DNA of 62,866 nucleotides from Candidatus Rokuibacteriota bacterium (GCA_003221615.1 QHSQ01000113.1:1-62866); one strand, 5' to 3'; positions 42,541-51,206 are shown, counted from the first letter of the stretch. Numbers and translations: made by a program. The notes: generated by a model from the letters alone, not told the origin.

Positions 42541-43245
42541 ATGACCCCCCTGGCCGGTCGCGTCGCGGTCGTCACCGGTGGGACGGGCGCGCTCGGGCAA
42601 GCCGTCACGATGCGGCTGCTCGCTGACGGGGCGATCGTCGCCGTGCCATATGCGGTCGAAGATGAGCGTGAGCGGCTAGCTCAGCGGGTCGCCGCCGTCG
42701 ACCGACAGCGCCTGATCTTGCAAACGGTCGACGTGATCGACGTGAAGGCGATGACCGCCTTCGCCGAAGGTGTCGTCGCGGGCCGGGGCAAGATCGATAT
42801 CCTCGTGGCCGGCGTCGGCGGCTTTGCCGGGGGCTCGCTCCTCGAGACCGACGTCGAGACCTGGAAGCGCATGCTCGACCTCAACCTGACCAGCGCGTTC
42901 AGCGTCGCGAAGGCCGTGGTGCCCGCCATGGCGAGGGCCCGGTATGGCCGGGTGGTCATCGTCGCCTCGCGGGCGGTCGTGCCGCCGGCGGGCGGCTTCA
43001 TCGCCTACACCGTCGCCAAGGCCGGGGTGATCGCCTTCACCCAGGCGCTCGCCCAGGAGACGCGGCCCAACGGGATCACGGTGAACGCGGTCCTGCCGAG
43101 CACCATGGATACCCCGGCGAACCGCACGGCGATGCCGGACAGCGACCGGAAGGGCTGGGTCCCGGTCGAGGCTGTCGCCGACGCGATCGCCGTCCTCGCG
43201 CGCGAAGCATCCGCCCATATCACCGGTACCCTCCTGGCGATCTGA
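42541..43245 (+). CDS. Short-chain dehydrogenase/reductase
   Basis: A 234-residue classical SDR. The cofactor loop is VTGGTGALGQAV, NLTSAFSVAKAVVP follows, and catalytic Ser, Tyr and Lys are in VASRAVVPPAGGFIAYTVAK (YxxxK intact). TGxxLAI closes the protein, as in most SDRs. It is a little shorter than usual (about 250). It oxidises or reduces an alcohol/ketone pair with NAD(P); the substrate is not deducible. The ATG begins 2 bp after the ParB-domain stop. Confidence 0.9.
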   Translation: MTPLAGRVAVVTGGTGALGQAVTMRLLADGAIVAVPYAVEDERERLAQRVAAVDRQRLILQTVDVIDVKAMTAFAEGVVAGRGKIDILVAGVGGFAGGSLLETDVETWKRMLDLNLTSAFSVAKAVVPAMARARYGRVVIVASRAVVPPAGGFIAYTVAKAGVIAFTQALAQETRPNGITVNAVLPSTMDTPANRTAMPDSDRKGWVPVEAVADAIAVLAREASAHITGTLLAI

Positions 43246-43369
43246 CGCCACCCCTTGGGGGCTCCGGAAAGCGGGCCCCGGGAGGCCGGCTACCGTAAAC
43301 GAAGCGATACCCCACGCGTCCAATCAATCAGTGGTTTAAGCGGTCGGAATCCGAGTAACGGAGGGACCG

Positions 43370-43912
43370 ATGAAGCCTCTGACGACGATGGCGGTGGGAG
43401 CGGCAGTCCTGGCGCTGGGGTACGGCGCCGCCGACGCCCAGAACGGGCGGCAGATCAAGAACGACCGGCAGGACGTTCGCCAGGATCGACGGGAGCTGCA
43501 CCGGGACAACCGGGATGTCCGTCAGGACCGGCGGGAGCTCGCCGGGGACCGGCAGGCGCTCAACCAGGACATCAAGGCCGGACGCACCAGCGAGGTCAGG
43601 CAGGACCGCGCGGAGATTCGCGGTGACAGGCGTGAGGTCCGCGAGGATGTCCGTGACCGGCGCGACGACCGCCGCGATCTTCAGAAGGATCGGCGGGACC
43701 TCCGAAATGATCAGGACGTGAGGCGCGACAAGCAGGACGTTCGCCAGGATCGGCGGGAGCTCCAGCGCGACAACCGTGACGTCCGTCAGGATCGGCGCGA
43801 GCTGGCCGGCGACCGCCATGAGCTGCGCGAAGACGTTCGGGATCGACGGGACGACCGGCGCGACCTTCGCCAGGATCAGCGCGAGCTGGCACGCGACGAG
43901 CGGACCCGGTAG
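43370..43912 (+). CDS. Secreted Asp/Arg-rich repeat protein
   Basis: A 180-residue protein with a Sec signal peptide (MKPLTTMAVGAAVLALGYG, cleavage probably near ADA-Q). The mature part is almost wholly Asp, Arg, Gln, Glu and Asn in heptad-like units such as QDVRQDRRELHRDNRD. One about 88-bp block is repeated (43471-43559 and 43735-43823). It should form a long, highly charged helix in the periplasm, perhaps binding metal, nucleic acid or envelope polymers; function unknown. Start: ATG with GGAGG 7 bp upstream. It precedes the ECF sigma gene by 67 bp. Confidence 0.75.
   Translation: MKPLTTMAVGAAVLALGYGAADAQNGRQIKNDRQDVRQDRRELHRDNRDVRQDRRELAGDRQALNQDIKAGRTSEVRQDRAEIRGDRREVREDVRDRRDDRRDLQKDRRDLRNDQDVRRDKQDVRQDRRELQRDNRDVRQDRRELAGDRHELREDVRDRRDDRRDLRQDQRELARDERTR
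43471..43823 (+). repeat. Direct repeat within the Asp/Arg-rich gene
   Basis: Two copies of an about 88-bp block start at 43471 and 43735 (offset 264 bp), with roughly a dozen mismatches, mostly at third codon positions. The intervening block has the same register. This indicates growth by internal duplication under selection for the protein sequence. Confidence 0.75.
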
Positions 43913-43979
43913 TCACCGGGAAGACTTGCCGCCGGGCAGTCGGGAGTGACAAGGTGAAGGGTGAAGGGGCAACAGGCGA

Positions 43980-44543
43980 GTGGAGCCATCGGACGAAGCG
44001 CTCTGCGAGCGCGTGGCGAGGCGAGACGAGGCGGCGTTCGACCTCCTCGTGTCGCGCTTTCAGGAGCGAGCGTACCGTCTCGCCTGGTCCATTCTCAGAA
44101 ACGCCGAGGACGCGCGCGATATCTCGCAGGAAGCCTTCATCCGGCTGTACGAGACCGCGGGAAGCTTCCGCGGCAAGTCGAAGTTCTCGACCTGGTTCTA
44201 TCGGATCCTGGTCAACCTGTGCCTGGATCACAAGCGAAAGCACAAGTGGTGGACGCTCTGGGTTCGCGATGCCGACGACGACCGGAGCGACACGATCCTC
44301 GACCGGCAGCCGGCGCCGGTCAACGATCCGGTCGACACGCTGAGCCGGGAGGAGATGTTGAAGGCGCTGGGGTCAGCCGTGGATCGACTGGCGCCGCGCC
44401 AGCGAGCCGCGGTGCTGCTACGGGTCCAGGAGGACATGGCCACGTACGACATCGCTCGGGTGCTCAAGTGCTCCGAGGCGACCGTACGGGTCCATCTCCA
44501 CCGCGCGCTCGCGACCCTGAAGAAGACGGTGGAGAAACACTGA
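43980..44543 (+). CDS. ECF-family RNA polymerase sigma factor
   Basis: A 187-residue sigma factor with region 2 (DLLVSRFQERAYRLAWSI to DHKRKHK, including EDARDISQEAFIRLYE) and region 4 (LAPRQRAAVLLRVQEDMATYD, with the helix-turn-helix CSEATVRVHLHRALATLKK). Region 3 is absent, as in sigma-E-type proteins. It should direct polymerase to envelope or stress genes, probably including its own operon. The GTG at 43980 has an AGGGG site about 9 bp upstream. The anti-sigma gene follows after 16 bp. Confidence 0.93.
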   Translation: MEPSDEALCERVARRDEAAFDLLVSRFQERAYRLAWSILRNAEDARDISQEAFIRLYETAGSFRGKSKFSTWFYRILVNLCLDHKRKHKWWTLWVRDADDDRSDTILDRQPAPVNDPVDTLSREEMLKALGSAVDRLAPRQRAAVLLRVQEDMATYDIARVLKCSEATVRVHLHRALATLKKTVEKH

Positions 44544-44559
44544 GTGGAGAAGCACTGAC

Positions 44560-45042
44560 ATGGCGAGGCATCCCGACACCGATCTAGTGCCGTATCTGCG
44601 AGGGGAGCTTCCTCCGGCCGAGCGCGAGCGCGTCGCCCGGCATCTCGAGGAATGCCCGGACTGCAAGCAGGACACCGAGCTGCTCCGCGATCTCCTCGGT
44701 AACCTCTCTCACGCGATCGGGCAGCCGCCCGCGGTGAGCTGGGCCCGCTATCGCGCCGAGCTTCGCGAGAAGCTCGAGGCCCGGCGCGCGCAGGTCCAAT
44801 GGTGGCGGCACCCCATGCCGTTGGCGGTCTCGGCAAGCCTCGCCGGCGCGCTCCTGCTCGTCGCGGTCTGGGGCGGACGCGAGCTCTCGAAGAGTCGGGA
44901 TTCGCTCGGTCCGGACGAAGTGGTCATCGGCCGCGAGCTCGGGCTGCTGCAGGAGTTTCGGACCGTCGAGCGACTCGATCTCCTCGAAGATCTCGAGGTC
45001 ATCAGCAATCTCGATCGCCTCGCCTCGGAACGCCAGGGCTAG
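44560..45042 (+). CDS. Zinc-finger anti-sigma factor, membrane-anchored
   Basis: A 160-residue protein. The N-terminal zinc-finger motif (HxxxCxxC, here HLEECPDC) near residue 28 marks the ZAS anti-sigma domain that holds an ECF sigma factor inactive. A single transmembrane helix (LAVSASLAGALLLVAVWGG) lies near residue 90. The C-terminal part, about 50 residues, would face the periplasm as sensor. It follows the sigma gene by 16 bp, the standard sigma/anti-sigma pairing. The inducing signal is unknown. Confidence 0.9.
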   Translation: MARHPDTDLVPYLRGELPPAERERVARHLEECPDCKQDTELLRDLLGNLSHAIGQPPAVSWARYRAELREKLEARRAQVQWWRHPMPLAVSASLAGALLLVAVWGGRELSKSRDSLGPDEVVIGRELGLLQEFRTVERLDLLEDLEVISNLDRLASERQG

Positions 45043-45044
45043 CG

Positions 45045-45326
45045 GTGCGCCGCAGGCGGGTATGGCTCGCGCTGGGACTGCTCGGAGCGGTCGGGGGCGG
45101 AACCGCCGCGTCCTCGGCTGGCGGTGCAGACGGCGCGGGTCAGCCGCCGGTCGATGCGCAGATGCTGCTCGACCTCGACCTTCTCAGGGGGACGGACCTC
45201 GCCCGGGACCGCGAGATGCTCAAACGCATGCAGATCCTGGAGCGGATGCGCATTCTCGAGTCGATGCCTGCGCAGGAGACCGGACCGCGGCCGGCACCAA
45301 CCCCGAGCGAGGCAAAGGATCGATGA
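45045..45326 (+). CDS. Small secreted helical protein of unknown function
   Basis: A 93-residue protein in the sigma operon. The GTG start at 45045 follows the anti-sigma stop by 2 bp. A signal-like N-terminus (VRRRRVWLALGLLGAVGGG) is followed by a short helical segment rich in Asp, Leu, Arg and Met (LARDREMLKRMQILERMRIL). Its stop overlaps the DUF3106 ATG. Placement between an anti-sigma factor and a DUF3106 protein suggests it works with them in the envelope. I recognise no family. Confidence 0.65.
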   Translation: MRRRRVWLALGLLGAVGGGTAASSAGGADGAGQPPVDAQMLLDLDLLRGTDLARDREMLKRMQILERMRILESMPAQETGPRPAPTPSEAKDR

Positions 45327-45943
45327 CGTTTCGCGGCCTGCCGACCTTGCTCGTGCTGGGCGCCATGCTGGCGCTCGGCGATCTCGACCTCGCCTGGGGC
45401 CAGAATCCACCGCCGACCACCCAGGGCGCGCCGCCCCCGATCCAGGGCCTGGACAATCTCACGCCCGAGGAGCGGGCCCTCGCGGAGCGAAACCTCGAGC
45501 GGTGGCAGCGACTCACGCCCGAGGAGCGAGCGCGCGCACTCGAGAATTACCGCCGGTGGCAATCGATGACCCCCGAGGAGCGCGAGGCGGCGCGTCAGAA
45601 CTACCGGCGCTTCCGCCAGCTCACGCCCGATCAGCGGGCGCAGATCCTCAAGGACTTCCAGCGCTGGAACGAGCTGCCCAGGGAGCGCCAGCAGGAGCTG
45701 CAGCAGGCCTACGAGCGCTACCAGCGGCTGCCGCAGGAGCGGCGGGACCGGATCCAGCAGCGGCTGGGTCAGTGGGAGTCGATGACGCCGGAGGAACGCG
45801 AGCGCGTGCTTCGAAACCAGGAGCGCTGGCGGCAGATGAGTCCCGATGAGCGTGAACAGCTCCGCGAGCGCTGGCGACAGATGCCCCCCGAGGAGCGCGA
45901 GCGGTTGCGCCAGCAACGACAGCAGCGGCGCGGTCCGCCATGA
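45323..45943 (+). CDS. DUF3106-type secreted repeat protein
   Basis: A 206-residue protein with a Sec signal peptide (TLLVLGAMLALGDLDLAWG). It then has tandem about 15-18-residue units built on (L/M)TPEERxxxxxNxxRW, for example LTPEERARALENYRRW and MTPEEREAARQNYRRF, with at least seven repeats. DUF3106 proteins are periplasmic helical proteins of unknown role, often next to ECF sigma genes. ATG overlaps the previous stop, and its own stop overlaps the DUF1800 start, so the genes are tightly coupled. Confidence 0.85.
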   Translation: MTFRGLPTLLVLGAMLALGDLDLAWGQNPPPTTQGAPPPIQGLDNLTPEERALAERNLERWQRLTPEERARALENYRRWQSMTPEEREAARQNYRRFRQLTPDQRAQILKDFQRWNELPRERQQELQQAYERYQRLPQERRDRIQQRLGQWESMTPEERERVLRNQERWRQMSPDEREQLRERWRQMPPEERERLRQQRQQRRGPP

Positions 45944-47622
45944 GCCGCCCGGCGCGCGGCAGGGCGGCGAGAGCCGTGGCGTGGGTCGCGCTCGGGCTCG
46001 GGGCGCTCGCGGGATGCAGCGCGTCGACCGCACGAGCCGCCGGCGGCGACAGGCCCGTTGCCGCGGCGCCCGCGGCGGCCGCGCCTGTCGCGAGCGTCAG
46101 CGGTGACCGCCAGATCATTCACGCACTGAGCCGGCTCACCTACGGCGCGCGCCCCGGCGACGTCGAGCGCGTGCGCGCGATGGGCCTCTCGGCCTGGATC
46201 GACCGGCAGCTGCGACCGCGCACGATCGACGACTCCGCGACCGAGCGGACCCTGGCCGAGCTGACGACCCTGCGCATGCCCATCTCCGAAGCCCTGCGCG
46301 AATTCCCGCGGCCCGATCCCAAGCTGCGTGCGCAGATCGCGAACGGCGAGATGTCGCGCCAGGAAATGATGGAACGCTACCCGATGGAGAGGCGCCCGGT
46401 CCGGATCGCGGATGAGCTCCGGGCCGCGAAGGTCGTCCGGGCCGTGACGAGCGAGCGTCAGCTCGAGGAAGTCATGGTCGACTTCTGGTTCAACCACTTC
46501 AACGTCTTCGCCGGCAAGGGCGACGTGCGCTGGTACGTGTCGGCCTACGAGCGTGAGGCGATCCGGCCCTACGCGATGGGGCGGTTCCCCGACCTCGTGC
46601 GCGCGACCGCGCATCACCCCGCGATGCTCTTCTATCTCGACAACTGGCTCAGCGCCAAACCGGACTTCAGAGTGCCCGTGGGGCCCAATCGCGGACGCCG
46701 GGCGGGGCTCAACGAGAACTACGCGCGCGAGCTGATGGAGCTGCACACGCTCGGCGTGGACGGCGGCTACACGCAGAAGGACGTCACCGAGGTCGCGCGC
46801 GCGTTCACCGGCTGGACGATCGATCGGCCGCAGACCGACGCGCTCTTCATCTTCCGTCCGATCATGCACGACACCGGTGAGAAGATCGTGCTCGGCCACC
46901 GGATCGCCGCCGGCGGCGGGCGGGACGATGGCGAGCGCGTGATCGAGCTCCTCACGCAACATCCGGCCACGGCGCGCTTCGTCGCCACCAAGCTCGTCCG
47001 CCGCTTCGTCTCCGACACGCCGCCCCCCGCGCTGGTCGCCCGGGTCGCCGGTTCCTACCTGAGCACGGGCGGCGAAATTCCGGCGATGCTGCGGACGATC
47101 TTCGAGTCGCCCGAGTTCTACCGCGAGGACGCGTACCGGGCCAAGATCAAGAAGCCGTTCGAGTTCGTGGCGAGCGCCGTCCGCGCGCTCGGCGGCAGCA
47201 CGGACGCGCAGGGCGGCATGGCGCTGGCCCGGGCGAGCGCCGAGATCGGCGAGCCGCTCTACCAGGCTCAGCCGCCGACGGGCTTCGCCGATCGCGGCGA
47301 GGTCTGGGTGAACGCCGGCGCCCTGCTGGCCCGCATGAACTTCGCGCTGAGCCTCGCCTCGGGCCGCTATCCTCACGTGAGCGTCGAGCTTCCCGCGCTG
47401 GTCGCGGGCGCCGATCCGGGCTCTCCCGCCGCCGTCCTCGACCGGCTCCTCGTCGCGATCGTGGCCGACCAGGCCGGGCCGGAGACGCGCGCCGTGCTGA
47501 CCGCCCAGCTGAAAGCGCCGCAGATCACGCGACTGTCACCGGACGATCGGGGTCCGGCGAACACGGACGTGGCCAAGCTCGCCGCGCTCGTGATCGGCTC
47601 GCCCGAGTTCCAGCGGCGATGA
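45940..47622 (+). CDS. DUF1800 family protein, putative lipoprotein
   Basis: A 560-residue DUF1800 protein, the usual length. The N-terminus has a lipobox (LGALAGC, Cys near 26), so it is likely exported and lipid-anchored. The conserved core has HALSRLTYGARPGDVERV at the start of the domain, VMVDFWFNHFNVFAGKGDVRW near 180, and ENYARELMELHTLGVDGGYT near 260. Family members are nearly always paired with DUF1501 proteins, as here; function is unknown though secretion or phosphatase-like roles have been suggested. It begins with ATG overlapping the DUF3106 stop. Confidence 0.92.
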   Translation: MSRPARGRAARAVAWVALGLGALAGCSASTARAAGGDRPVAAAPAAAAPVASVSGDRQIIHALSRLTYGARPGDVERVRAMGLSAWIDRQLRPRTIDDSATERTLAELTTLRMPISEALREFPRPDPKLRAQIANGEMSRQEMMERYPMERRPVRIADELRAAKVVRAVTSERQLEEVMVDFWFNHFNVFAGKGDVRWYVSAYEREAIRPYAMGRFPDLVRATAHHPAMLFYLDNWLSAKPDFRVPVGPNRGRRAGLNENYARELMELHTLGVDGGYTQKDVTEVARAFTGWTIDRPQTDALFIFRPIMHDTGEKIVLGHRIAAGGGRDDGERVIELLTQHPATARFVATKLVRRFVSDTPPPALVARVAGSYLSTGGEIPAMLRTIFESPEFYREDAYRAKIKKPFEFVASAVRALGGSTDAQGGMALARASAEIGEPLYQAQPPTGFADRGEVWVNAGALLARMNFALSLASGRYPHVSVELPALVAGADPGSPAAVLDRLLVAIVADQAGPETRAVLTAQLKAPQITRLSPDDRGPANTDVAKLAALVIGSPEFQRR

Positions 47623-47632
47623 GGGAGGGCCG

Positions 47633-48865
47633 ATGATCACGCGTCGAACGCTCCTGAAGGCCGGTGGATGTGCGCTGGTCGCCTACGCGGGCGCGCCGAG
47701 ATTCCTGCTGCGGGCCGCCCACGCGGCGGAGGCGAGCGGCAAGGTGCTCGTGGCGATCTTCCAGCGCGGAGCCGTGGACGGGCTCAGCATGGTGATGCCC
47801 TACGGAGATTCCGGCTACGCCGGAGTGCGTCCATCGATCGGCCTGCAGCCGCCCAGGCGCGGCGAGAGCGAGCGCGCGACGGACCTCGATGGCTTCTTCG
47901 CGTTTCACCCTGCCCTCGCACCGCTCGTGCCGCTCTGGGAGAGCCGCGCGCTCGCGGTCGTGCATGCCTGCGGCTCGCCCGACACGACGCGCTCGCACTT
48001 CGACGCGCAGGACTACATGGAGAGCGGGACGCCGGGCGTGAAGAGCACGACCGACGGCTGGCTCGCCCGCGCGGTCGCCGCGCGGCCCGCGAAGTCGACG
48101 CCGTTCCGCGCGGTGGCGATCGCCCCGGCGCTTCCGCGCACCCTCCAGGGGGACGTCGGCGCGATCTCGATGCAGTCGCTCGACCGATTCGACGTCCGGA
48201 CCGGCGACGACGGCACCGCGCGGCAAGGCTTCGAGTCGCTCTACGAGCAGGGCGTTCGCGATCTCCTGCACGGAACGGGGCGCGAGACATTCGACGCGGT
48301 GAAGATGCTCCGGAGCGCCCGGGCCTCGCGCATCGCGCCGGCGCACGGCGCCGAGTATCCGCGCGTGCCGCTCGGCGAGGCGCTGCGCCAGATCGCGCAG
48401 CTCATCAAGGCCGACGTCGGCCTCGAGGTCGCCTTCGCCGACATGCAGGGCTGGGATACGCACGTCGGCCAGGGCGCCGAGCGCGGCCAGCTCGCGCTGC
48501 GCCTGCGCGACTTCGGCGCCGCGCTCGCCGCCTTCGCCCAGGACCTCGGCGACAAAATGTCGGACGTGGTCGTGCTCACGATGTCGGAGTTCGGCCGGAC
48601 CGTCGCCGAGAACGGAAACCGCGGCACCGATCACGGTCACGCGACGGCGATGCTCGTCCTCGGCGGCGGCGTGCGCGGCGGCCGCGTCTACGGCCGCTGG
48701 CCCGGGCTCGGTCACCACCAGCTCTTCGAGGGCCGCGACCTCGCGGTGACAACTGACTTCCGAACTCTCTTCTCCGAGATCGCCACGCGCCACCTTGGCG
48801 TCCCCGCCACCCCGATCTTCCCCGGCTTCCGGTCGAGCGCGCCGCCGCTCGGACTCCTCGCTTGA
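47633..48865 (+). CDS. DUF1501 family protein, Tat-exported
   Basis: A 410-residue DUF1501 protein (alkaline phosphatase-like fold). The N-terminus carries a twin-arginine motif (TRRTLLKAGGCAL) before a hydrophobic stretch ending AAHA, so it is probably exported folded. The core motifs FQRGAVDGLSMVMPYGD, GSPDTTRSHFDAQDYME and VLTMSEFGRTVAENGNRGTDHG match family members that retain metal-binding residues. The partner DUF1800 gene ends 10 bp upstream. Together they form the output end of the sigma-factor operon. Substrate unknown. Confidence 0.92.
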   Translation: MITRRTLLKAGGCALVAYAGAPRFLLRAAHAAEASGKVLVAIFQRGAVDGLSMVMPYGDSGYAGVRPSIGLQPPRRGESERATDLDGFFAFHPALAPLVPLWESRALAVVHACGSPDTTRSHFDAQDYMESGTPGVKSTTDGWLARAVAARPAKSTPFRAVAIAPALPRTLQGDVGAISMQSLDRFDVRTGDDGTARQGFESLYEQGVRDLLHGTGRETFDAVKMLRSARASRIAPAHGAEYPRVPLGEALRQIAQLIKADVGLEVAFADMQGWDTHVGQGAERGQLALRLRDFGAALAAFAQDLGDKMSDVVVLTMSEFGRTVAENGNRGTDHGHATAMLVLGGGVRGGRVYGRWPGLGHHQLFEGRDLAVTTDFRTLFSEIATRHLGVPATPIFPGFRSSAPPLGLLA

Positions 48866-48885
48866 CTCCACGACCACGCTAACGA

Positions 48886-48910
48886 GGAAACGGCTTTTTC
48901 AGCCGCTTCC
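48886..48910. terminator. Hairpin after the DUF1501 gene
   Basis: Paired arms GGAAACGGCT and AGCCGCTTCC (one mismatch) surround a TTTTC loop 20 bp after the DUF1501 stop. There is no U-tract after the stem, so termination is only possible. The crotonase gene starts about 20 bp further on. Confidence 0.3.
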
Positions 48911-48931
48911 CGTGTGGTACGTTCCGCGCGC

Positions 48932-49657
48932 ATGGAGAATGTGATCCTTGTCCGCGACGGCGCCATCGCGACCGTCACCCTGAATCGTCCCGACCGCCGC
49001 AACTCGCTGAGCGACGCGATGCTGACCGATCTGGGCGCGGCCTTCGTGGAGCTGCGCGACGACACCACGACGCGCGTCGTCGTCGTCACGGGCGCGCCGC
49101 CGGTCTTCTCGGCGGGGGCGGACGCGGGGCTCAAGTCGACGATGTCGGCCGAGGAGCGCCGGCAGGCGTTCGGCCAGCGCAAGAGTCAGTTCCGCCGGCT
49201 CTTCGAGCGCGCCAATACCCTGCTCGAGAACCTCGAGCAGGCGACGATCGCGATGATCAACGGCCACGCGGTCGGCGGCGGGTGGGGCCTCACGCTCGCC
49301 TGCGACTTCCGCTGGGCCGCCGCCGAAGCCCAGCTCTGGATCCCCGAGGTCGACCTCGGCGTGCCACTCGGCGTCGCGTCGACGACCCGCTTCGTGCGTC
49401 TCGTCGGGCCCGCGCGTGCGAAGGAGATCATCATGGAGTGCCGGCGGTACTCCGCCGCCGAGGCTCAGGCGTGGGGTCTCGTCCACCGCGTCGTTCCCGG
49501 CGCATCCCTCGCCAAGGAGGTGCGCGCATACGCCGAAGCGCTGACCGCCAAGCCCTTCAAGGCGATGTCGGAGGTCAAGGCCCGCATCAACGCGATCGCG
49601 CGTACCGGGATGCCCGAAGTCAACGCGATGACGGAGGGGTTCCTCGATCGTGGCTGA
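48932..49657 (+). CDS. Enoyl-CoA hydratase/isomerase family (crotonase)
   Basis: A 241-residue crotonase-fold protein. PPVFSAGADAG forms the oxyanion hole and IPEVDLGVPLG keeps the second acidic residue of hydratases. The first is replaced: the usual GGGxEL reads GGGWGL. Loss of that glutamate suggests an isomerase, hydrolase or decarboxylase role rather than simple hydration. The ATG at 48932 fits the family start; a GTG at 48914 would add six residues. The stop overlaps the CoA-transferase start by 8 bp, so the two act in one pathway. Confidence 0.88.
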   Translation: MENVILVRDGAIATVTLNRPDRRNSLSDAMLTDLGAAFVELRDDTTTRVVVVTGAPPVFSAGADAGLKSTMSAEERRQAFGQRKSQFRRLFERANTLLENLEQATIAMINGHAVGGGWGLTLACDFRWAAAEAQLWIPEVDLGVPLGVASTTRFVRLVGPARAKEIIMECRRYSAAEAQAWGLVHRVVPGASLAKEVRAYAEALTAKPFKAMSEVKARINAIARTGMPEVNAMTEGFLDRG

Positions 49658-50846
49658 CCGCCCGATGATGCTCGAGGGCATCCGCGTGCTCGACCTCTCC
49701 CGCGTGATCGCGGGCCCGTATTGCGCCACGCTGATGGCCGATCTCGGCGCCGACGTGGTGAAGGTGGAGCGTCCCGGGCGCGGCGACGATCTGCGCGCGT
49801 GGCGCGGCAACGGGATGAGCGCGACGTTCGCCGCGATCAATCGCGGAAAGCGCGGCATCGCCGTGGATCTGCAGCAGCCCGAGGGCAGCGCGCTCGTGTT
49901 CGAGCTGGCCCGTCGCGCCGACGTCGTCGTCGAGAACTTCCTGCCCGGGGTCGCCGACAAGCTCGGGCTCGGCTACACGGCGGTGAGCGCCGTGAACCCG
50001 TCGGCGGTCTACGTCTCGGTGACGGGCTTCGGTCAGGACGGGCCGCACGCGCGGCGGGCGGGCTACAACACGATCGCCCAGGGCATGAGCGGCATCATGG
50101 CGCTCACGGGAATGCCGGGCCATCCGCCGACGAAGGTGGGCGGCTCCGTGTCCGACCTGGCCGCGGCATTCATCGCCTTCGGCGTCGCCAATGCCGCGCT
50201 CGCGCATCGCCTGCGCAGCGGGCGGGGCCAGCACCTCGACGTGAGCTTGCTCGCCTCGACCCTGGCGCTGCTCCCCGATCCCGTCGCCCACTACTTCGAC
50301 TCGGGCCAGCGGCCGACGCGCGTGGGCAACCGGAACCCGTACCTCACGCCCGCCGAGGCGTTCCGGACCAAGGACGGCTGGGTCCAGGTCGTCATCATGA
50401 ACCCCGAGCAGTACGTGCGCTTCAGCCGGGCGCTCGGCGAGGAGTCGCTGGCGAGCGATCCGAAGTTCGGGACCAACGACTCCCGCGTCGCCCATCACGA
50501 CGAGTTCAAGGCGCGGGTCGAGCGGGTGCTGACGCGGGAGCCCACGGCCCGGTGGGTCGCACGGTTCGAGGCCGAGCAGGTGGCCGCCGGCCCCATCTAT
50601 GAATTCGACGAGGTGTTCGAAGACCCACAGGTGAAGCATCTCGGGCTGGTGGCAACGGTCGAGCAGCCGGGCTACGGCACCGCGCGCATGCTCGACTTTC
50701 CCGTCAGAGCGTCGGCGACACCCGCCACGATCCGGCGGCCGGCGCCGCGGCTCGGCGAGCACACCGCCGAGGTCCTCGGCGAGTTGGGCCTGCCGAAGAG
50801 CGAGATCGATCGTCTCGCCACCGCCGGCGTCGTCGCGCTGGCGTGA
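49650..50846 (+). CDS. Class III acyl-CoA transferase (CaiB/BaiF family)
   Basis: A 398-residue class III CoA-transferase of standard length. The N-terminus IRVLDLSRVIAGPYCATLMADLG and DVVKVERPGRGDDLR are canonical. The catalytic aspartate lies in GGSVSDLAAAFIAFG near residue 168. It moves CoA between a carboxylic acid and an acyl-CoA donor, activating a substrate without ATP. The GTG start overlaps the crotonase stop. Together they suggest breakdown of an organic acid; which one cannot be told. Confidence 0.93.
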   Translation: MADRPMMLEGIRVLDLSRVIAGPYCATLMADLGADVVKVERPGRGDDLRAWRGNGMSATFAAINRGKRGIAVDLQQPEGSALVFELARRADVVVENFLPGVADKLGLGYTAVSAVNPSAVYVSVTGFGQDGPHARRAGYNTIAQGMSGIMALTGMPGHPPTKVGGSVSDLAAAFIAFGVANAALAHRLRSGRGQHLDVSLLASTLALLPDPVAHYFDSGQRPTRVGNRNPYLTPAEAFRTKDGWVQVVIMNPEQYVRFSRALGEESLASDPKFGTNDSRVAHHDEFKARVERVLTREPTARWVARFEAEQVAAGPIYEFDEVFEDPQVKHLGLVATVEQPGYGTARMLDFPVRASATPATIRRPAPRLGEHTAEVLGELGLPKSEIDRLATAGVVALA

Positions 50847-50858
50847 GGGCCCGGCACG

Positions 50859-51185
50859 ATGAGGCGCGCGTGGCGCTGGGCGTTGGCCGTCGCGCTCGTC
50901 GCGTCCGCGTGCGCCGGGCTCCAGCTCGGCCGCGAGTTCCCCTCGCCCGACACCGCGCAGATCAAGGTCAACGTCACCGACAAGGCCGGCCTGCTGGCGT
51001 TCTTCGGCGAGCCCTACCAGGTCGGGATCGACAGCGGCGACCAGACCTGGCGCTGGTTCTACGCGCAGCGGAGCGCCTCCAGCACGATCACCAAGGACCT
51101 CACCGTGCGCTTCAACTCGAACGGCACGGTGAAGTCCTACTCGTTCACGTCGAACTTTCCCGAAGACATGCGGAAGTTCCGGTAG
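50859..51185 (+). CDS. Small BamE/SmpA-like lipoprotein
   Basis: A 108-residue protein with a lipoprotein signal peptide (AVALVASAC, Cys at about residue 18). The mature 90 residues include AFFGEPYQVGIDSGDQTWRWFY and VRFNSNGTVKSYSF, the beta-hairpin pattern of the BamE/SmpA fold. True BamE belongs to the outer-membrane assembly complex, but many small lipoproteins share this fold, so the role is open. The ATG is 12 bp after the CoA-transferase stop. Confidence 0.75.
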   Translation: MRRAWRWALAVALVASACAGLQLGREFPSPDTAQIKVNVTDKAGLLAFFGEPYQVGIDSGDQTWRWFYAQRSASSTITKDLTVRFNSNGTVKSYSFTSNFPEDMRKFR

Positions 51186-51206
51186 CCCCGTAGAAAGGAG
51201 ACCGCC

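Noticed and set aside
43471..43823. Possible CRISPR-like repeat array
   Set aside because: Repeat units are in the reading frame, diverged at third codon positions, and lack uniform spacers or cas genes; it is a coding repeat.
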